Part shown: one piece after another, positions 7,126 through 14,971 of the stretch
Layout: each line of letters starts with the position of its first letter
How positions within the stretch are numbered: the stretch's first letter is position 1
From: an uncultured Clostridia bacterium
Lineage (GTDB): Bacteria; Bacillota; Clostridia; Peptostreptococcales; Anaerovoracaceae
Assembly: GCA_938034165.1 (NCBI GenBank)
Contig: CALHKP010000074.1
Location: forward strand, 1-30,618
DNA length: 30,618 bases
Reading direction: 5' to 3'
Made by a program: the position numbers and the translations under genes
The notes under the pieces: model-generated
What the model saw: the letters and a program-made list of their open reading frames with translations, nothing else
The model's database searches: none
What the model was told of the DNA's origin: nothing

Positions 7126-7338
7126 ATGCTATACAAAGAAATTAAAGAATACATTGGTAAAAATGTAATTGTGACAGACACGGGTGACAGAACATTTCGT
7201 GGGATTATAACTAATACAGAATCTGAATTTGACACAGAATCAGGAAAGGAAGAAATAGAACTTTACACCGGGAAAGCATATTACGGAATTCCGCTTGAAG
7301 AAATTAAGAGCATTATTAAAATTGAAAGAGGTCATTAG
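7126..7338 (+). CDS. Putative immunity protein for the head-protein toxin domain
   Basis: The start is ATG 7126, placed after GAGGTGA; upstream in-frame codons lie inside the toxin gene. The 70-residue protein looks like a small beta-barrel: YIGKNVIVTDTGDRTFRGIITN, an acidic loop, IELYTGKAYYGIPLEEIKSI. This resembles an Sm- or SH3-like barrel. It is acidic, immediately follows the toxin domain, shares its A/T-rich composition, and is closed by its own terminator. Those are the usual marks of a toxin-immunity pair. The immunity role is inference from position, not from a recognised family. Confidence 0.6.
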   Translation: MLYKEIKEYIGKNVIVTDTGDRTFRGIITNTESEFDTESGKEEIELYTGKAYYGIPLEEIKSIIKIERGH

Positions 7339-7340
7339 CG

Positions 7341-7372
7341 CCACCCATTCTTCGGAGTGAGTGGTATTTTTA
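7341..7372 (+). terminator. UUCG-tetraloop terminator after the toxin/immunity pair
   Basis: CCACCCATTC (7341-7350) pairs with GAGTGAGTGG (7355-7364) across a perfect C(UUCG)G tetraloop, with one mismatch and one G-U pair. TATTTTTAT follows. An intrinsic terminator inside the head operon would lower readthrough to the terminase, or it came in with the inserted toxin/immunity cassette. Confidence 0.65.
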
Positions 7373-7394
7373 TACTCAAATTTAGGAGGAAATC

Positions 7395-7577
7395 ATGGAA
7401 AATAATAGTGGGATTGGAATAACAGGAATACTAGGAATAATATTTATAGTTCTAAAACTGTGTGGTGTAATCGAATGGTCATGGCTGTGGGTACTATCGC
7501 CATTTTGGATAGGATTGACGCTTGGCATAACGGTACTAATAATTGGCATAGTGATAGAATTACATAAAACAAAGTAA
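7395..7577 (+). CDS. Two-TM small membrane protein
   Basis: A 60-residue protein with two hydrophobic segments (about residues 7-26 and 34-54) separated by the Trp-rich turn EWSWLWVLSPFW. Small proteins with this WSW-WVLSPxW turn are found in many phages and bacteria, with no assigned function. AGGAGG lies six bases before the ATG. It sits between the toxin/immunity pair and the terminase and may belong to the same inserted cargo. A role as a second immunity or membrane-exclusion factor is possible but unproven. Confidence 0.6.
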   Translation: MENNSGIGITGILGIIFIVLKLCGVIEWSWLWVLSPFWIGLTLGITVLIIGIVIELHKTK

Positions 7578-7596
7578 AAGTTTTAGGAGGGATACA

Positions 7597-8991
7597 GTGG
7601 CTGAGCGTAGATTAGGACGGCAAACTCCAACGCAGGCCGTCGTTATCCCATACTCAGAGACCTTGGGGCAAGAAGCGGCGGATATATACGCAGATACTGG
7701 CAACGAGCTATTAGAATGGCAGCAACTTTTACAATGTGACATTATGGCCGTAAATGATGAAGGCTTATGGATTCATCAGAAATATGGCTATTCAGTGTCA
7801 AGAAGAAATGGTAAATCCGAATGCGTTCTCGCGCGTTGTCTCTGGGGCCTTAAACATGGAGAGAGAATATTATACACTGCACATAGAACAACCACGTCTC
7901 ATGCAGTATGGGCGCGTATCGAAAGAATGTGCGGTAAAGCAAAAATTAATATAGATTCGAGCTATAAAGCTCAAGGAAAAGAACACTTATATACAGACAC
8001 CGGAGGAGTTATAGAGTTTCGAACAAGAACATCCTCAGGAGGGCTCGGAGAAGGATATGATCTCCTTATTATCGACGAAGCACAAGAATACACAGAAGCG
8101 CAAGAAACGGCGCTGAAATATGTTGTTTCCGACTCTGAGAATCCGCAGACAATCATGTTAGGAACTCCTCCAACAGCCGTATCTGCAGGAACTGTATTTG
8201 TTAAATTCAGAGAAACAGTTTTGACCGGAGGCGGATTTGATGCAGGGTGGGCCGAATGGTCGGTTGAAAGCCAAACGGATCCACGAGATGTAGAGGCATG
8301 GTACAAAACCAACCCATCAATGGGAACTATCCTAACTGAAAGAAAAGTGCGCTCTGAAATAACGAACGATGATATAGACTTTAACATTCAGAGACTAGGA
8401 CTTTGGCTGAGATACAATCAGAAATCGGCTATATCACAGACGGAATGGGAAGCACTGAAATGCGAGAACAAGCCAGATATACAAAAGAGCTTGTATGTTG
8501 GGATTAAATATGGCCACAACGGCGAAAATGTATCAATGTCCGTAGCTGTTAAAACTAAGAGCAAGAAAATATTCGTAGAGGCAATTGACTGCCGTCCGGT
8601 AAGAGCCGGGACAAAGTGGATTATTGATTATCTTAGAGCGATGCGACCGAGAGTCGTTGTCGTGGATGGAGCAAACGGGCAGTTACTGCTTGCTAAAGAA
8701 ATGCGAGAAGCAGGAATGAAAGCGCCGATACTACCGACCGTAAAGCAAATCATTGCGGCCAATGCGACATTTGAACAAGGACTGTATCAAGCGGACATAT
8801 GTCATTATAATCAACCATCACTAACTAAAACAGTAAGCAATTGCGAAAAAAGAGCAATTGGCTCAAATGGCGGCTTCGGATACAAAGGCATGCAAGAAGA
8901 AATAGAAATATCACTGCTTGACAGTGTTATCCTTGCTTACTGGCAGTGTTCAGAAGCCAAAGAAAAAAGAAAACAAGTAGCGAGATACTAA
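7597..8991 (+). CDS. terL: Terminase large subunit
   Basis: A 464-residue packaging motor starting at GTG 7597, with AGGAGGG about six bases upstream. The ATPase domain has a Walker A variant SRRNGKS (about residues 68-74) and Walker B DLLIIDE (155-161). A C-terminal RNase H-like nuclease region follows with VVVVDGANGQ and LLDSVILAYW. The first nuclease strand reads YVGIKYG, with Lys where many terminases have the first catalytic Asp; I recall related terminases sharing this, so it may be a family trait. The protein pumps DNA through the portal and cuts genome ends. No small subunit gene is visible nearby. Confidence 0.85.
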   Translation: MAERRLGRQTPTQAVVIPYSETLGQEAADIYADTGNELLEWQQLLQCDIMAVNDEGLWIHQKYGYSVSRRNGKSECVLARCLWGLKHGERILYTAHRTTTSHAVWARIERMCGKAKINIDSSYKAQGKEHLYTDTGGVIEFRTRTSSGGLGEGYDLLIIDEAQEYTEAQETALKYVVSDSENPQTIMLGTPPTAVSAGTVFVKFRETVLTGGGFDAGWAEWSVESQTDPRDVEAWYKTNPSMGTILTERKVRSEITNDDIDFNIQRLGLWLRYNQKSAISQTEWEALKCENKPDIQKSLYVGIKYGHNGENVSMSVAVKTKSKKIFVEAIDCRPVRAGTKWIIDYLRAMRPRVVVVDGANGQLLLAKEMREAGMKAPILPTVKQIIAANATFEQGLYQADICHYNQPSLTKTVSNCEKRAIGSNGGFGYKGMQEEIEISLLDSVILAYWQCSEAKEKRKQVARY

Positions 8992-9009
8992 GCTAAATAG
9001 ATATTATAG

Positions 9010-9036
9010 GCAAGTCAAAACTGGCTTGCTTTTTTA
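9010..9036 (+). terminator. Terminator after terL
   Basis: GCAAGTCA (9010-9017) pairs with TGGCTTGC (9022-9029), with one G-U pair and an AAAC loop, followed by seven T residues. It is a compact intrinsic terminator inside the structural operon, so it probably allows partial readthrough or is overridden in late expression. Confidence 0.7.
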
Positions 9037-9099
9037 ATATACCAAAACAACTCAAATTACGGATACCACCCGGTTAATGTGGGAGAAAGAGAGGAAAAA

Positions 9100-9561
9100 A
9101 TGTCAGAACAGTTTATTGAAATCAAAACACAGGAAGAATTCGAAGAACGTATGAGGCCTAGGCTCGAGAGGGAAAGAAATACGGTAAGAAAAGAATTCGA
9201 AGGTTTCATGTCACCGGAAGATGTAGAAAAGAAGTATTCAGGTTTCATGTCACCGGAAGATGTACAGGAAAAGTACGAGGGATTTTTGTCACCTGACGAG
9301 GCGGCAGCAAAAGACAAGAAGATAAGTGAATACGAAATTGCATCAAAGAGAGTAAAAGTGGCAATGGATGCAGGCATTCCTTATGAGTTGGCAAACAAAA
9401 TCTCCGGGACAACGGAGGAAGAAATGAAAAAAGACGCAGACACTTTAGCAGGATTCATCAAGAAAAATGACAAATACCCAGGATTTAATCCTGAAGGAAA
9501 ACCTGATGATGAAAAGACGACTGCAATGAAAGCCTTACTTAAAGGCGTGAAAGGAGAGTAA
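9100..9561 (+). CDS. Capsid scaffolding protein with tandem GFMSPEDV repeats
   Basis: I choose ATG 9100 (after GAGAGG) over the in-frame GTG at 9079, giving 153 residues. The protein is hydrophilic and helical, matching DUF4355-type scaffolds that sit just before the capsid gene. It guides capsid assembly and is lost from the mature head. Three in-line copies of a 13-residue unit occur: GFMSPEDVEKKYS, GFMSPEDVQEKYE, GFLSPDEAAAKDK. The first two are nearly identical at DNA level (from about 9202), which shows recent duplication. The C-terminus is basic (ALLKGVKGE), as expected for capsid contact. Confidence 0.7.
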   Translation: MSEQFIEIKTQEEFEERMRPRLERERNTVRKEFEGFMSPEDVEKKYSGFMSPEDVQEKYEGFLSPDEAAAKDKKISEYEIASKRVKVAMDAGIPYELANKISGTTEEEMKKDADTLAGFIKKNDKYPGFNPEGKPDDEKTTAMKALLKGVKGE

Positions 9562-9563
9562 AA

Positions 9564-10445
9564 ATGGCAATACCTGAAACAAACACACTATACAGCGAAG
9601 TACTGGTTAAAGATTTACTTACTAAAGTAAGAGGAAAATCATCCCTCGCAAAACTATCGGCTCAGACACCAATTCCGTTCAAAGGCCTGAAAGAGTTCAT
9701 ATTTACTATGGACAAGGAAATTGACATTGTAGCCGAAAACGGCAAAAAGACAGAAGGCGGAATTACCTTCACACCTGTTAAAATCGTGCCTGTTAAATTC
9801 GAATACGGCGCAAGAGTATCAGACGAATTTATGTTCGCAACAGAAGAAGAACAGATTGACATCTTGGCAGCGTTCAATGACGGATTTGCAAAGAAAGTTG
9901 CTAAAGGTCTTGATCTTGCGGCTCTACATGGAATCAACCCAAGAACAGGTGAAGCTTCAACTGTTATTGGTAACAATAACTTTGATAAGGCTGTAACAAC
10001 TACTGTCACATACGCATCAGGCACTCCTGACGAGAATCTTGATAGCGCAATTGCAAGCATTCACGCTGCAGACGGAGACGTAACAGGTATGGCACTATCA
10101 ACTACGTTCGGATCCGACATGGCAAAAGTCAAAGAAAACGGCGTAAGACAGTATCCTGAATTCAGATTCGGAGCATCTCCTGCAAATCTTGGAGGAATGG
10201 CTTGTGATGTTAACACAACGGTATACAACGCAACCACAAAAGACCATGCCGTTGTTGGTGATTTTGCTAATGCGTTTAAATGGGGATTTTCTAAAGAAAT
10301 TCCACTTGAGATTATTCAGTACGGAGACCCTGATAATTCCGGAAAGGACCTGAAAGGTTACAATCAGATCTATATTCGTGTAGAGATATATCTAGGTTGG
10401 GGAATCCTTGTGCCTGAATGGTTCGCAAGAGTCGTAGAAGCGTAG
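9564..10445 (+). CDS. Major capsid protein (HK97 fold)
   Basis: A 293-residue protein placed directly after the scaffold. The N-arm, then FTPVKIVPVKFEYGARVSDEF (given as parts FTPVKI and VSDEF), a FAKKVAKGLDLAALHGINP spine-helix-like region and the C-terminal EIYLGWGILVPEWFARVV strand fit HK97-fold coat proteins of clostridial siphophages. It builds the icosahedral shell. No extra N-terminal delta domain is present, consistent with a separate scaffold gene. AGGAGAG upstream is the ribosome site. Confidence 0.85.
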   Translation: MAIPETNTLYSEVLVKDLLTKVRGKSSLAKLSAQTPIPFKGLKEFIFTMDKEIDIVAENGKKTEGGITFTPVKIVPVKFEYGARVSDEFMFATEEEQIDILAAFNDGFAKKVAKGLDLAALHGINPRTGEASTVIGNNNFDKAVTTTVTYASGTPDENLDSAIASIHAADGDVTGMALSTTFGSDMAKVKENGVRQYPEFRFGASPANLGGMACDVNTTVYNATTKDHAVVGDFANAFKWGFSKEIPLEIIQYGDPDNSGKDLKGYNQIYIRVEIYLGWGILVPEWFARVVEA

Positions 10446-10454
10446 GAGGACATT

Positions 10455-10631
10455 ATGCTGTATAGAAATATCAGAACCAGGTTGATGTTCAACAGTGATT
10501 CAGAAATCAGCGGTACTGAAATTGAATTAGTAGAGGAATCCGCAGAACAGCTTGCAGAGGCATCTGCAGAAGAGGCTGCAGAGGAAAAAACTGCAAGAAA
10601 ACCTAGAAAAGCAGCTACAAAAGGAAAGTGA
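10455..10631 (+). CDS. Small charged head-region protein
   Basis: A 58-residue protein. A short basic N-terminus (MLYRNIRTRLMF) is followed by an acidic Ala/Glu-rich helix and then a Lys/Ala-rich basic tail (ARKPRKAATKGK). TAGGAGGA upstream of the ATG is a strong ribosome site. It fills the whole gap between capsid and connector genes. Such bipolar short proteins are common at this position, with no firm role; capsid decoration or DNA contact are possibilities. Confidence 0.65.
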   Translation: MLYRNIRTRLMFNSDSEISGTEIELVEESAEQLAEASAEEAAEEKTARKPRKAATKGK

Positions 10632-10637
10632 TAAATC

Positions 10638-11045
10638 ATGAATAAGAGCTTCGCAACCGTCGAAGACTTATCTGCTTTATGGCGCCCGTTGACATTGGAT
10701 GAAAGAGAGAGAGCGGAAGCTCTACTCCCGATTATATCTGATTCACTCAGATTGGAAGCCGACAAAGTAGGTCAAGACCTCGACGAAATGATAAATACTA
10801 AGCCGGCGCTCGAAAGCGTTGCGAAATCGGTCACCGTCGATGTTGCTGCAAGAACTTTAATGACATCCACCAATCAGGAGCCCCTCAGTCAGTTCAGCGA
10901 ATCCGCATTAGGCTATACTTCGTCTGGAACATATCTCGTTCCGGGTGGAGGGTTATTCATTAAGAAAAGTGAATTAGCAAGGCTTGGCCTTAAAAGGCAA
11001 AGGAAAAGACAGATTGACCTGATGGGAGGAAATGATGAAGCTTAG
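10638..11045 (+). CDS. Head-tail connector (Gp19/Gp15/Gp42-like)
   Basis: A 135-residue protein beginning with a helical ring-forming domain: FATVEDLSALWRPLTLDERERAEALLPIIS, DMxxx-type helix, then VAKSVTVDVAARTLMTS and a C-terminal loop SALGYTSSGTYLVPGGGLFI. This is the pattern of the Gp19/Gp15/Gp42 family, the adaptor ring just below the portal. The position after the capsid gene agrees. The stop overlaps the next gene. Confidence 0.8.
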   Translation: MNKSFATVEDLSALWRPLTLDERERAEALLPIISDSLRLEADKVGQDLDEMINTKPALESVAKSVTVDVAARTLMTSTNQEPLSQFSESALGYTSSGTYLVPGGGLFIKKSELARLGLKRQRKRQIDLMGGNDEA

Positions 11046-11370
11046 AGGAATTACGGTAACTCTTGTAGATAAAAGAAAAACAGGAGAAGACGAGTTCGGT
11101 GCACCGATTTATGACGAAACCGAATACAAAGTGGAAAACGTTTTAGTTGCTCCTGCAACAACGGATGATCTACCGAGTGATTTTGATTTTTCCGGGAAAA
11201 AAGCGGTTTACAAAATCGCAATTCCCAAGAATGACAAACACGAGTGGAAAGATAAACAAGTCAAGTTTTTCGGTTCAACGTGGCAAGTAATCGGATTTCC
11301 ACAGAGAGGCATTGATGATATGCTGCCACTTGAATGGAATGACATTTGGATGGTGGAACTGTATGGGTAA
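11035..11370 (+). CDS. Head closure / head-tail joining protein
   Basis: A protein of 111 residues from ATG 11035, which lies five bases from GGAGG; the adjacent ATG at 11032 is only two bases away. The beta-rich sequence RGITVTLVDKRKTGEDEFGAPIYDETEY, then FSGKKAVYKIAIPK, FFGSTWQVIGFPQRG and a Trp-rich end matches stopper proteins that close the connector after packaging. Its place between adaptor and gp10-like protein fits. I know of similar proteins under the name 'head-tail joining'. Confidence 0.7.
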   Translation: MKLRGITVTLVDKRKTGEDEFGAPIYDETEYKVENVLVAPATTDDLPSDFDFSGKKAVYKIAIPKNDKHEWKDKQVKFFGSTWQVIGFPQRGIDDMLPLEWNDIWMVELYG

Positions 11371-11617
11371 TGTAAAAATTAAACTTAATTACAAAGCCGT
11401 CGGCAAGATGCTCAAGTCCCACGAAATGAAAGACATTCTCGCAGAGCATGCGAAAGCGATTGCAGACCGCGCAGGCGGAGAATTTGTTATCAATACTGCA
11501 CCGACTCGAGCAATTGCGAGAGTCAAAGGCGACGATGGCCGAAACGGCTTAGTGAAAGCGATGAAGAAAAATGGTAGAAAAAACAATTCTAAATTTTTTA
11601 AAGGAAAAAGGCGTTAA
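11363..11617 (+). CDS. HK97 gp10-like tail component
   Basis: The start is ATG 11363, overlapping the previous stop, giving 84 residues. NVKIKLNYKAVGKMLKSHEM, KDILAEHAKAIADRAGGEF, TAPTRAIARVKG and a basic tail recall HK97 gp10-type minor head-tail proteins. It is shorter than typical members (about 110-140). It overlaps the next gene by 47 bases. The role is completing the neck or tail joint. Confidence 0.65.
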   Translation: MGNVKIKLNYKAVGKMLKSHEMKDILAEHAKAIADRAGGEFVINTAPTRAIARVKGDDGRNGLVKAMKKNGRKNNSKFFKGKRR

Positions 11618-11903
11618 AGCTTATATGGAAGAAACTGGAGACATGCCGGAGAGCTTTGTCTTGATCGAGAAACTTGGAAGTGATGAAAGCAACCATATTC
11701 AAAGTTCACTTATCGCGATTCAGTCTTTCTCGTCAACTCTATATAAGACTGCAGCGTTAAACGAAAAAGTAAAAGAAATAATGAGAGACATTATCAAACT
11801 GGATGATATTACAGGATGCCAAATCAACTCAGATTACAACTATCCTGACGTAACTCGCAAGAGATACAGATATCAGGCTTTGTTCGATATTTTTCATTAC
11901 TAG
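11571..11903 (+). CDS. Tail terminator / tail completion protein
   Basis: A 110-residue alpha/beta protein in the position of the tail completion protein, between gp10-like and major tail proteins. The pattern PESFVLIEKLGSDESNHIQSS, the IAIQSFSSTLYKTAALNEKV helix and the C-terminal YRYQALFDIFHY strand match small tail terminator proteins. The ribosome site is weak because the start lies in the upstream gene. The start could be slightly further in. The protein caps the tail tube. Confidence 0.65.
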   Translation: MVEKTILNFLKEKGVKAYMEETGDMPESFVLIEKLGSDESNHIQSSLIAIQSFSSTLYKTAALNEKVKEIMRDIIKLDDITGCQINSDYNYPDVTRKRYRYQALFDIFHY

Positions 11904-11917
11904 GAAGGAGAATTAAT

Positions 11918-12472
11918 ATGGCAGATGCAAAATTAGTAACGGCCGCAAAGCCGAAAGTCGGCGGAGCAATACATAACGCACCGCTGGGCACAGAATTGCC
12001 AACTGACGCAAAGACTGCGCTCAATGTTGCGTTTAAGTCACTCGGCTATACGTCCGAAGATGGCCTTACAAACTCAAACAGCCCAGAATCTGACTCAGTC
12101 AAAGCGTGGGGCGGTGACGTAGTGCTCAACTACTCGAAAGGCAGTGCGGACACATTCAAGTTTACATTAATTGAAGCTATGAACGTCGATGTACTCAAAG
12201 CTGTTTACGGAGACAAGAAAGTAACCGGAACAATTAAAGCTGGAATCAAGGTTGAAGTTGGAAGTAGAGAAATGGAAGAGTCGGCGTGGGTTGTTGAGAC
12301 GATAATGAAGGGCGGAGTACTGAAAAGAATCGTCATCCCACAGGCAGCAATAACTGAAATTGGCGAGATTGCATATGTCGAAGATGACGCAATAGGTTAC
12401 GAAGTTACACTCACAGCAACGCCGGATGCAAAAGGAAACACTCACTATGAGTACATCCAGGAAGCAGTTTAG
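11918..12472 (+). CDS. Major tail (tube) protein
   Basis: A 184-residue beta-rich protein after a strong GAAGGAG site. The sequence has KSLGYTSEDGLTNSNSPESD, then KAWGGDVVLNY and FKFTLIEAMNVDVLKAVYGD (about residues 85-100). These are typical of phi13-type or Gp17-like siphophage tail tube proteins. Hexameric rings of it build the tail. Position, before the chaperone pair and tape measure, confirms this. Confidence 0.85.
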   Translation: MADAKLVTAAKPKVGGAIHNAPLGTELPTDAKTALNVAFKSLGYTSEDGLTNSNSPESDSVKAWGGDVVLNYSKGSADTFKFTLIEAMNVDVLKAVYGDKKVTGTIKAGIKVEVGSREMEESAWVVETIMKGGVLKRIVIPQAAITEIGEIAYVEDDAIGYEVTLTATPDAKGNTHYEYIQEAV

Positions 12473-12482
12473 GAGGTAGCAC

Positions 12483-12746
12483 ATGATTACAGGCAAGACA
12501 AAAAGCGGCTTCGAATACAGCATTGAAGATTCCGCACTTGATAACTTTGAACTAATCGAAGAATTTGCGAAAGCCGATGCAGGAGACGCAATTGCTTTTA
12601 TACGCGCAATTGAAATGTTGCTCGGTAAAGAGCAAAAAGAAAGGCTGTACAATCACCTAAGAACAGAAAAAGGAAATGTCCCAATCAAGAAATTCAAAGA
12701 TGAGCTTAGCGAAATCCTTAATGACGCAAAACTAAAAAACTTATAA
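12483..12746 (+). CDS. Tail assembly chaperone G
   Basis: An 87-residue helical protein between tail tube and tape measure genes, where lambda-type phages encode gpG. The 3' end carries a slippery heptamer (12734-12740), followed by only Leu and a TAA. About 86 codons are therefore shared with a longer G-T fusion made by -1 frameshifting. gpG binds the tape measure and gpGT adds tail subunits during assembly. AGGAGG precedes the start. Confidence 0.8.
   Translation: MITGKTKSGFEYSIEDSALDNFELIEEFAKADAGDAIAFIRAIEMLLGKEQKERLYNHLRTEKGNVPIKKFKDELSEILNDAKLKNL
12734..12740 (+). promoter_or_regulatory. Programmed -1 ribosomal frameshift site, A AAA AAC
   Basis: In the chaperone G frame the codons read CTA AAA AAC, so the heptamer A AAA AAC is correctly phased for X XXY YYZ slippage. 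The zero frame ends at 12744-12746. The -1 frame from 12740 is open to 13126 and encodes a recognisable T-type chaperone. Position, phase and family all agree. Confidence 0.9.
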
Positions 12747-13126
12747 CCCTTGCCCGAATTATTACAGATTTTGAGAATGAGTTAATATGCGACTTTGCAC
12801 AATATTATAGGATATATGACTATAGGCAGTTATCGGCCGTATATGTCGCAGTGCTGGCGGATGGTCTGCCGGAATACAGCCGGGTTAAACTAGCTCAGTC
12901 AGACGTGACTATTCCGCGTGACACTCTGCTGCTTGCTTCAATAGCAGACAGTCTGAATTTCATCTCATGGAGCAAGACTAAAGACGCAGAGAAAGGACGA
13001 AACAGACCTAAAAGTATAGTATCTTTCTTGCTGGGCGAAAAAGAGAAATCCGAATCAAACAATGTCGCATTTAACTCTCCTGAAGAATTCGAACAGGCAA
13101 GGGAAAGAATAATAAAAGGAGGTTAA
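12740..13126 (+). CDS. Tail chaperone T domain (frameshift extension, DUF5361-like)
   Basis: Reading from 12740 in the -1 frame gives 128 residues, starting LITLARIITDFENELICDF and continuing QYYRIYDYRQLSAVYVAVLADGLP. This is the typical DUF5361/tail chaperone T pattern. With the 86 residues from the G frame, the fusion is 214 residues. A GTG at 12851 would give a truncated 91-residue protein lacking the conserved start of the domain and has no good ribosome site, so I do not take it as the start. The product joins the tape measure in tail assembly. Confidence 0.85.
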   Translation, partial: LITLARIITDFENELICDFAQYYRIYDYRQLSAVYVAVLADGLPEYSRVKLAQSDVTIPRDTLLLASIADSLNFISWSKTKDAEKGRNRPKSIVSFLLGEKEKSESNNVAFNSPEEFEQARERIIKGG

Positions 13127-13129
13127 GCA

Positions 13130-14971
13130 ATGGGTACAGAATTAGCGAAAGCATATGTTCAGATAGTTCCATCCGCGCAAGGCATAGCGGGAAGTATCAG
13201 AAGCATACTTGATCCTGAAGCGGATAGCGCAGGCAAATCCTCCGGCGGAAAATTAGGAGGGCAGCTTGTCGGAACGATTAAAAAAATAATAGGCACTGCG
13301 GCGATTGGGGCAACCATAAAAAAAGCATTAACCGAAGGTGGCGCAATGGAGCAGTCAATGGGCGGAATCGAGACGATGTTCAAAGATTCGTATGACAAGA
13401 TGATTTCGTTCGCCAACCAGGCATATAAAACAGCAGGACTCAGCGCCAATCAGTATATGGAACAGGTAACAAGCTTTTCGGCTTCACTCCTTCAGTCACT
13501 TGGCGGTGATACGGATAAAGCTGCCAATGTTGCCGATATGGCAATGCGCGATATGGCGGACAATGCAAATAAATTCGGTACGAACATTGAAGACATTCAG
13601 CACGCCTATCAAGGTTTCGCGAAGCAGAACTACACGATGCTGGACAACCTTAAGTTGGGCTACGGTGGTACCAAAACTGAGATGGAAAGGCTGCTCACCG
13701 ATGCTGAAAAAATATCAGGCGTTAAATACGATATAAACAATCTATCAGATGTGTACGAAGCAGTTCACGTCATTCAGCAAGAGCTTGGCGTTACAGGAAC
13801 AACGGCAAAAGAAGCGGAAGAAACCTTTGAAGGTTCGTTTAATTCTATGAAAGCATCACTTAACAACTTTCTTGCGGCACTAACACTTGGTGACAAAGCA
13901 AGTATGTCGCTGTCTGAGGCTCTAATGAGTTTAATTAGCACAACGGCCAACTTTGTATTTAACAATGCGCTTCCGATGATTGGCAATTTAGCAACAGGTC
14001 TAGTGACTGCAATATTTACATTGCTTGGATCAAGCTCAAATGGCGAAATTGGCAAATATGTTCAAAAGGTATTCAATAGCCTTACAACGTTTGTAACTCG
14101 GCAATTTCCAGATCTGATTATTATGGGCTTTGAATCAATAGGCAAATTCGTAAGCGGACTAATTAATGCATTGCCACAAGTATTGAGCGGAGCTTCTACA
14201 TTAACGCAAAGTTTGATTAGCGGATTTTTGGAAAGGATTCCTGACATTTTGGAAACTGGAAAAACACTGATACTGACATTAGTGCAGAGCTTTATTGATA
14301 ATTTGCCGGCAATCGTAAACGGTGCAGTCAACTTAATAACTACGATAATATCAACAATCGCACAACACTTCCCGGATATCATTTTGACAGGAGGCAAGCT
14401 GATAATTCAGCTTGGCATTGGATTACTCAGACAACTTCCAACCTTGCTTGCACAGATTCCCGGAATGTTAGCCTCAATAGTCGGAGGATTCATGGTTGGC
14501 AGAGCCGAAATGATTTCGATCGGCATCAATCTCGTCAAAGGACTCTGGCAAGGAATTGCGAGTGTGAAAGACTGGATTATAAGTAAAATCGGTGGATTCA
14601 CTAAGTCTGTAGTGAAGAGCATGAAGAAGTTCTTTGGGATACACTCCCCGTCAAGAATCATGCGAGACGAAGTCGGAAAATACCTTGCAGAGGGTATCGG
14701 CGTTGGATTTAGTGATGGGATGCCCGGCGTTATTGCTGACATGGAGAAGTCGCTACCTACATCGTTTGATATTACACCGGTAGTTCGATTCAATTCAGAC
14801 ATGCGAAAAGCACAAATCAGTGATATGCATCCAGGAACGCAGAGCGAAAGTGCCAGAAACATCAATCAGACGTTTATATTCAACGAGCCTTATCAGTCTC
14901 CCGCAGATGTTGCAAGAGCACTGAGAAGAGAATCTATCAAACTAGGGCTGGCAGGTGATGAAATTGGCTAA
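13130..14971 (+). CDS. Tape measure protein
   Basis: A 613-residue tail length protein after AGGAGG. The N-terminus has KAYVQIVPSAQGIAGSIRS, then GGAMEQSMGGIETMFKDSYDKM (around residue 70-90) and a conserved helical core of the TP901 type. Hydrophobic helices span about residues 255-460, which is the membrane-penetrating part. The C-terminal motif FFGIHSPSRIMRDEVGKYLAEGIGVGF is classic for tape measures. Its length would suit a tail of roughly 90 nm if the usual ratio of about 0.15 nm per residue applies, which is inference. Confidence 0.9.
   Translation: MGTELAKAYVQIVPSAQGIAGSIRSILDPEADSAGKSSGGKLGGQLVGTIKKIIGTAAIGATIKKALTEGGAMEQSMGGIETMFKDSYDKMISFANQAYKTAGLSANQYMEQVTSFSASLLQSLGGDTDKAANVADMAMRDMADNANKFGTNIEDIQHAYQGFAKQNYTMLDNLKLGYGGTKTEMERLLTDAEKISGVKYDINNLSDVYEAVHVIQQELGVTGTTAKEAEETFEGSFNSMKASLNNFLAALTLGDKASMSLSEALMSLISTTANFVFNNALPMIGNLATGLVTAIFTLLGSSSNGEIGKYVQKVFNSLTTFVTRQFPDLIIMGFESIGKFVSGLINALPQVLSGASTLTQSLISGFLERIPDILETGKTLILTLVQSFIDNLPAIVNGAVNLITTIISTIAQHFPDIILTGGKLIIQLGIGLLRQLPTLLAQIPGMLASIVGGFMVGRAEMISIGINLVKGLWQGIASVKDWIISKIGGFTKSVVKSMKKFFGIHSPSRIMRDEVGKYLAEGIGVGFSDGMPGVIADMEKSLPTSFDITPVVRFNSDMRKAQISDMHPGTQSESARNINQTFIFNEPYQSPADVARALRRESIKLGLAGDEIG

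Noticed and set aside
12851..13126. Independent 91-residue gene starting at GTG 12851
   Set aside because: The phased slippery heptamer and open upstream frame show it is the C-terminal part of the G-T fusion; the GTG has no good ribosome site.
13500..13736. Plus-strand frame inside the tape measure gene
   Set aside because: Wholly within a strong gene in another frame, Trp/Arg-rich shadow sequence.
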